6,117 nt of DNA. Origin: Nocardioides sp. (lineage in GTDB: Bacteria; Actinomycetota; Actinomycetes; Propionibacteriales; Nocardioidaceae). Shown here piece by piece: positions 5,343 through 6,117 of this stretch (positions are counted from its first letter, which is position 1; each line of letters begins with the position of its first letter). The notes under the pieces were generated by a model. It had not been told where the DNA came from, searched no databases, and worked only from the letters and a program-made list of their open reading frames with translations. Position numbers and translations under genes: made by a program. The stretch lies in NCBI GenBank assembly GCA_030452025.1, contig JAKDNC010000221.1, positions 1 through 6,117 on the forward strand, read 5' to 3'.

Positions 5343-6016
5343 GCCTTTCCACGGAACCTCGACGCACAGCTCGGGACCCGGGACTCAACCTGCGCTCGAC
5401 CCTGGGGCAGGTCACGCAGAGGAGCCCTCGGCGCTTGGGGCAGTGGGCCGCATCGGTCCTGTTCGTGGTGCTCGTCGTGGTCGGCTTGGTTGCCTTCGTT
5501 CAGTCTCAGAGCGACCGGGTGGAGGTACTTGTGGTCCGGCACCCTGTCGCAGCTGGGCAGATCATTCAGGCCAATGATGTCCAGCCTGCTGAGGTCGGCG
5601 GTGTCTCGAATGCCATCTTGGCTAGCGACGTGGAGTCGGTGATTGGCCAGCGTGCTGCTGCCGGTCTTGTTGAGGGCCAGGTGCTCACCGAATCCGCATT
5701 GAGCGGCACATTGGTGCCCGCAGTTGGGGAGAGGCTGGTGGCGATCCGGCTCGAAGTCGGCCGGGTCCCAGGGCGGCTGGCTCCAGGTGATTTGGTTGAC
5801 GTTCTGGTCGTCCCACCTGCCGGCGAGCCTGGCACCAGCGAGCAACTGGACGTGCCGTTCAAGCTGGCGCAGTCAGCTCGGGTCGATTCGATGGGAGAGA
5901 CACCTGACAGCGCGGTGGTGCTGACAGTGCTGGTCAACGTCGGCGAAGCCAACGCGATCGCCGCACACAGTGCGGCCGGACAGGTGACCGTCGTGCAAGC
6001 CCCGGCGGGGGAGTGA
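5339..6016 (+). CDS. SAF-domain membrane protein, CpaB/RcpC-like (Flp/Tad pilus assembly)
   Basis: A 225-residue protein with a basic cytoplasmic N-terminus (1-33) and one transmembrane helix at about 36-54 (ASVLFVVLVVVGLVAFV). A SAF domain follows at about 61-121 (VEVLVVRHPVAAGQIIQANDV, then GQRAAAGLVEGQVLTESAL). The C-terminal part, about 130-222, is a second beta-rich region typical of RcpC/CpaB (ERLVAIRLE, LAPGDLVDVLVV, VVLTVLVNVGEANAIA). In Tad systems of Gram-negative bacteria, CpaB/RcpC works in the periplasm with the secretin; actinobacteria have no outer membrane, so it probably acts at the cell-wall side of the membrane. The start is fixed by the ATGA overlap with the upstream stop; the ribosome binding site is weak (GGTGG), which suggests translational coupling. 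Confidence 0.85.
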   Translation: MSLSTEPRRTARDPGLNLRSTLGQVTQRSPRRLGQWAASVLFVVLVVVGLVAFVQSQSDRVEVLVVRHPVAAGQIIQANDVQPAEVGGVSNAILASDVESVIGQRAAAGLVEGQVLTESALSGTLVPAVGERLVAIRLEVGRVPGRLAPGDLVDVLVVPPAGEPGTSEQLDVPFKLAQSARVDSMGETPDSAVVLTVLVNVGEANAIAAHSAAGQVTVVQAPAGE

Positions 6017-6021
6017 GGCTC

Positions 6022-6117
6022 GTGCTGTTCGCTGTCTGCTCAGATCGTGGCGCGCCGGGGTCGACGACCGTGGCGCTCGCCCTGGCGGCCGCGCGTGGGC
6101 GTCCGGCGGTCGTGGTC
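6022..6117 (+). CDS. CpaE/MinD-like P-loop protein, N-terminal fragment, truncated by window edge
   Basis: The last 32 codons begin MLFAVCSDRGAPGSTTVALA. This is a first beta strand, then a Walker-A-like loop, then an alanine-rich helix, the layout of ParA/MinD/CpaE ATPases that localise Tad machinery. The expected deviant Walker A is KGGxGK(S/T)T. Here the first lysine is Arg9 (DRG) and the catalytic lysine position is Ser14 (PGSTT), so ordinary ATP hydrolysis may be absent, as seems common in actinobacterial CpaE-like proteins. The GTG at 6022 has a GGGGGAG ribosome binding site about eight bases upstream. An alternative in-frame GTG at 6013 overlaps the SAF-gene stop (GTGA). The fragment is too short to confirm the rest of the protein. 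Confidence 0.7.
   Translation, partial: MLFAVCSDRGAPGSTTVALALAAARGRPAVVV

Noticed and set aside
5213..5845. 210-codon minus-strand open frame
   Set aside because: It is the shadow of the SAF-domain gene; the plus-strand frame has clear domain motifs.

Overview
This is a high-GC window, actinobacterial in character. Support comes from strong third-position GC bias, GTG starts, a mycobacterial/streptomycete-type cobalamin riboswitch on metE, and a Tad/Flp-like gene cluster of the kind found in actinobacteria. A Nocardioides/Streptomyces-like background is a guess from gene style, not shown by the sequence.

Left part (1-1553, minus strand): the first 416 codons of metE, cobalamin-independent methionine synthase, run off the left edge. 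Upstream of it is a long leader holding a clear cobalamin riboswitch (about 1378-1553), two downstream hairpins and a possible hairpin that pairs with the metE ribosome binding site. Together these form a B12-responsive OFF switch for the B12-independent enzyme.

Middle (1554-2344): about 790 bases with no convincing gene. They contain a candidate small non-autonomous mobile element (13-bp perfect terminal inverted repeats flanked by TGTCGG direct repeats, 1597-1932) and, nearer the next gene, a 15/19 match to the DtxR/IdeR iron box (2223-2241).

Centre right (2345-3382, plus strand): an AraC/XylS-family regulator with an N-terminal cupin-like region, a C-terminal double helix-turn-helix, and an odd tail carrying a DPYQ repeat. 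It is followed by about 400 non-coding bases with two hairpins and several short repeats.

Right part (3784-6117, plus strand): a tightly packed operon in which every junction overlaps or nearly touches. In order it has a lipoprotein, a secreted cysteine-rich protein with a polyproline linker and a PKD-like segment, a membrane-anchored SAF-domain (CpaB/RcpC-like) protein, and the start of a CpaE/MinD-like P-loop protein whose Walker A loop lacks the catalytic lysine. This looks like the 5' end of an actinobacterial Tad/Flp-like pilus or secretion locus. The ATPase (TadA) and inner-membrane (TadB/C) genes would be expected just beyond the right edge. The first two genes are the least understood members.
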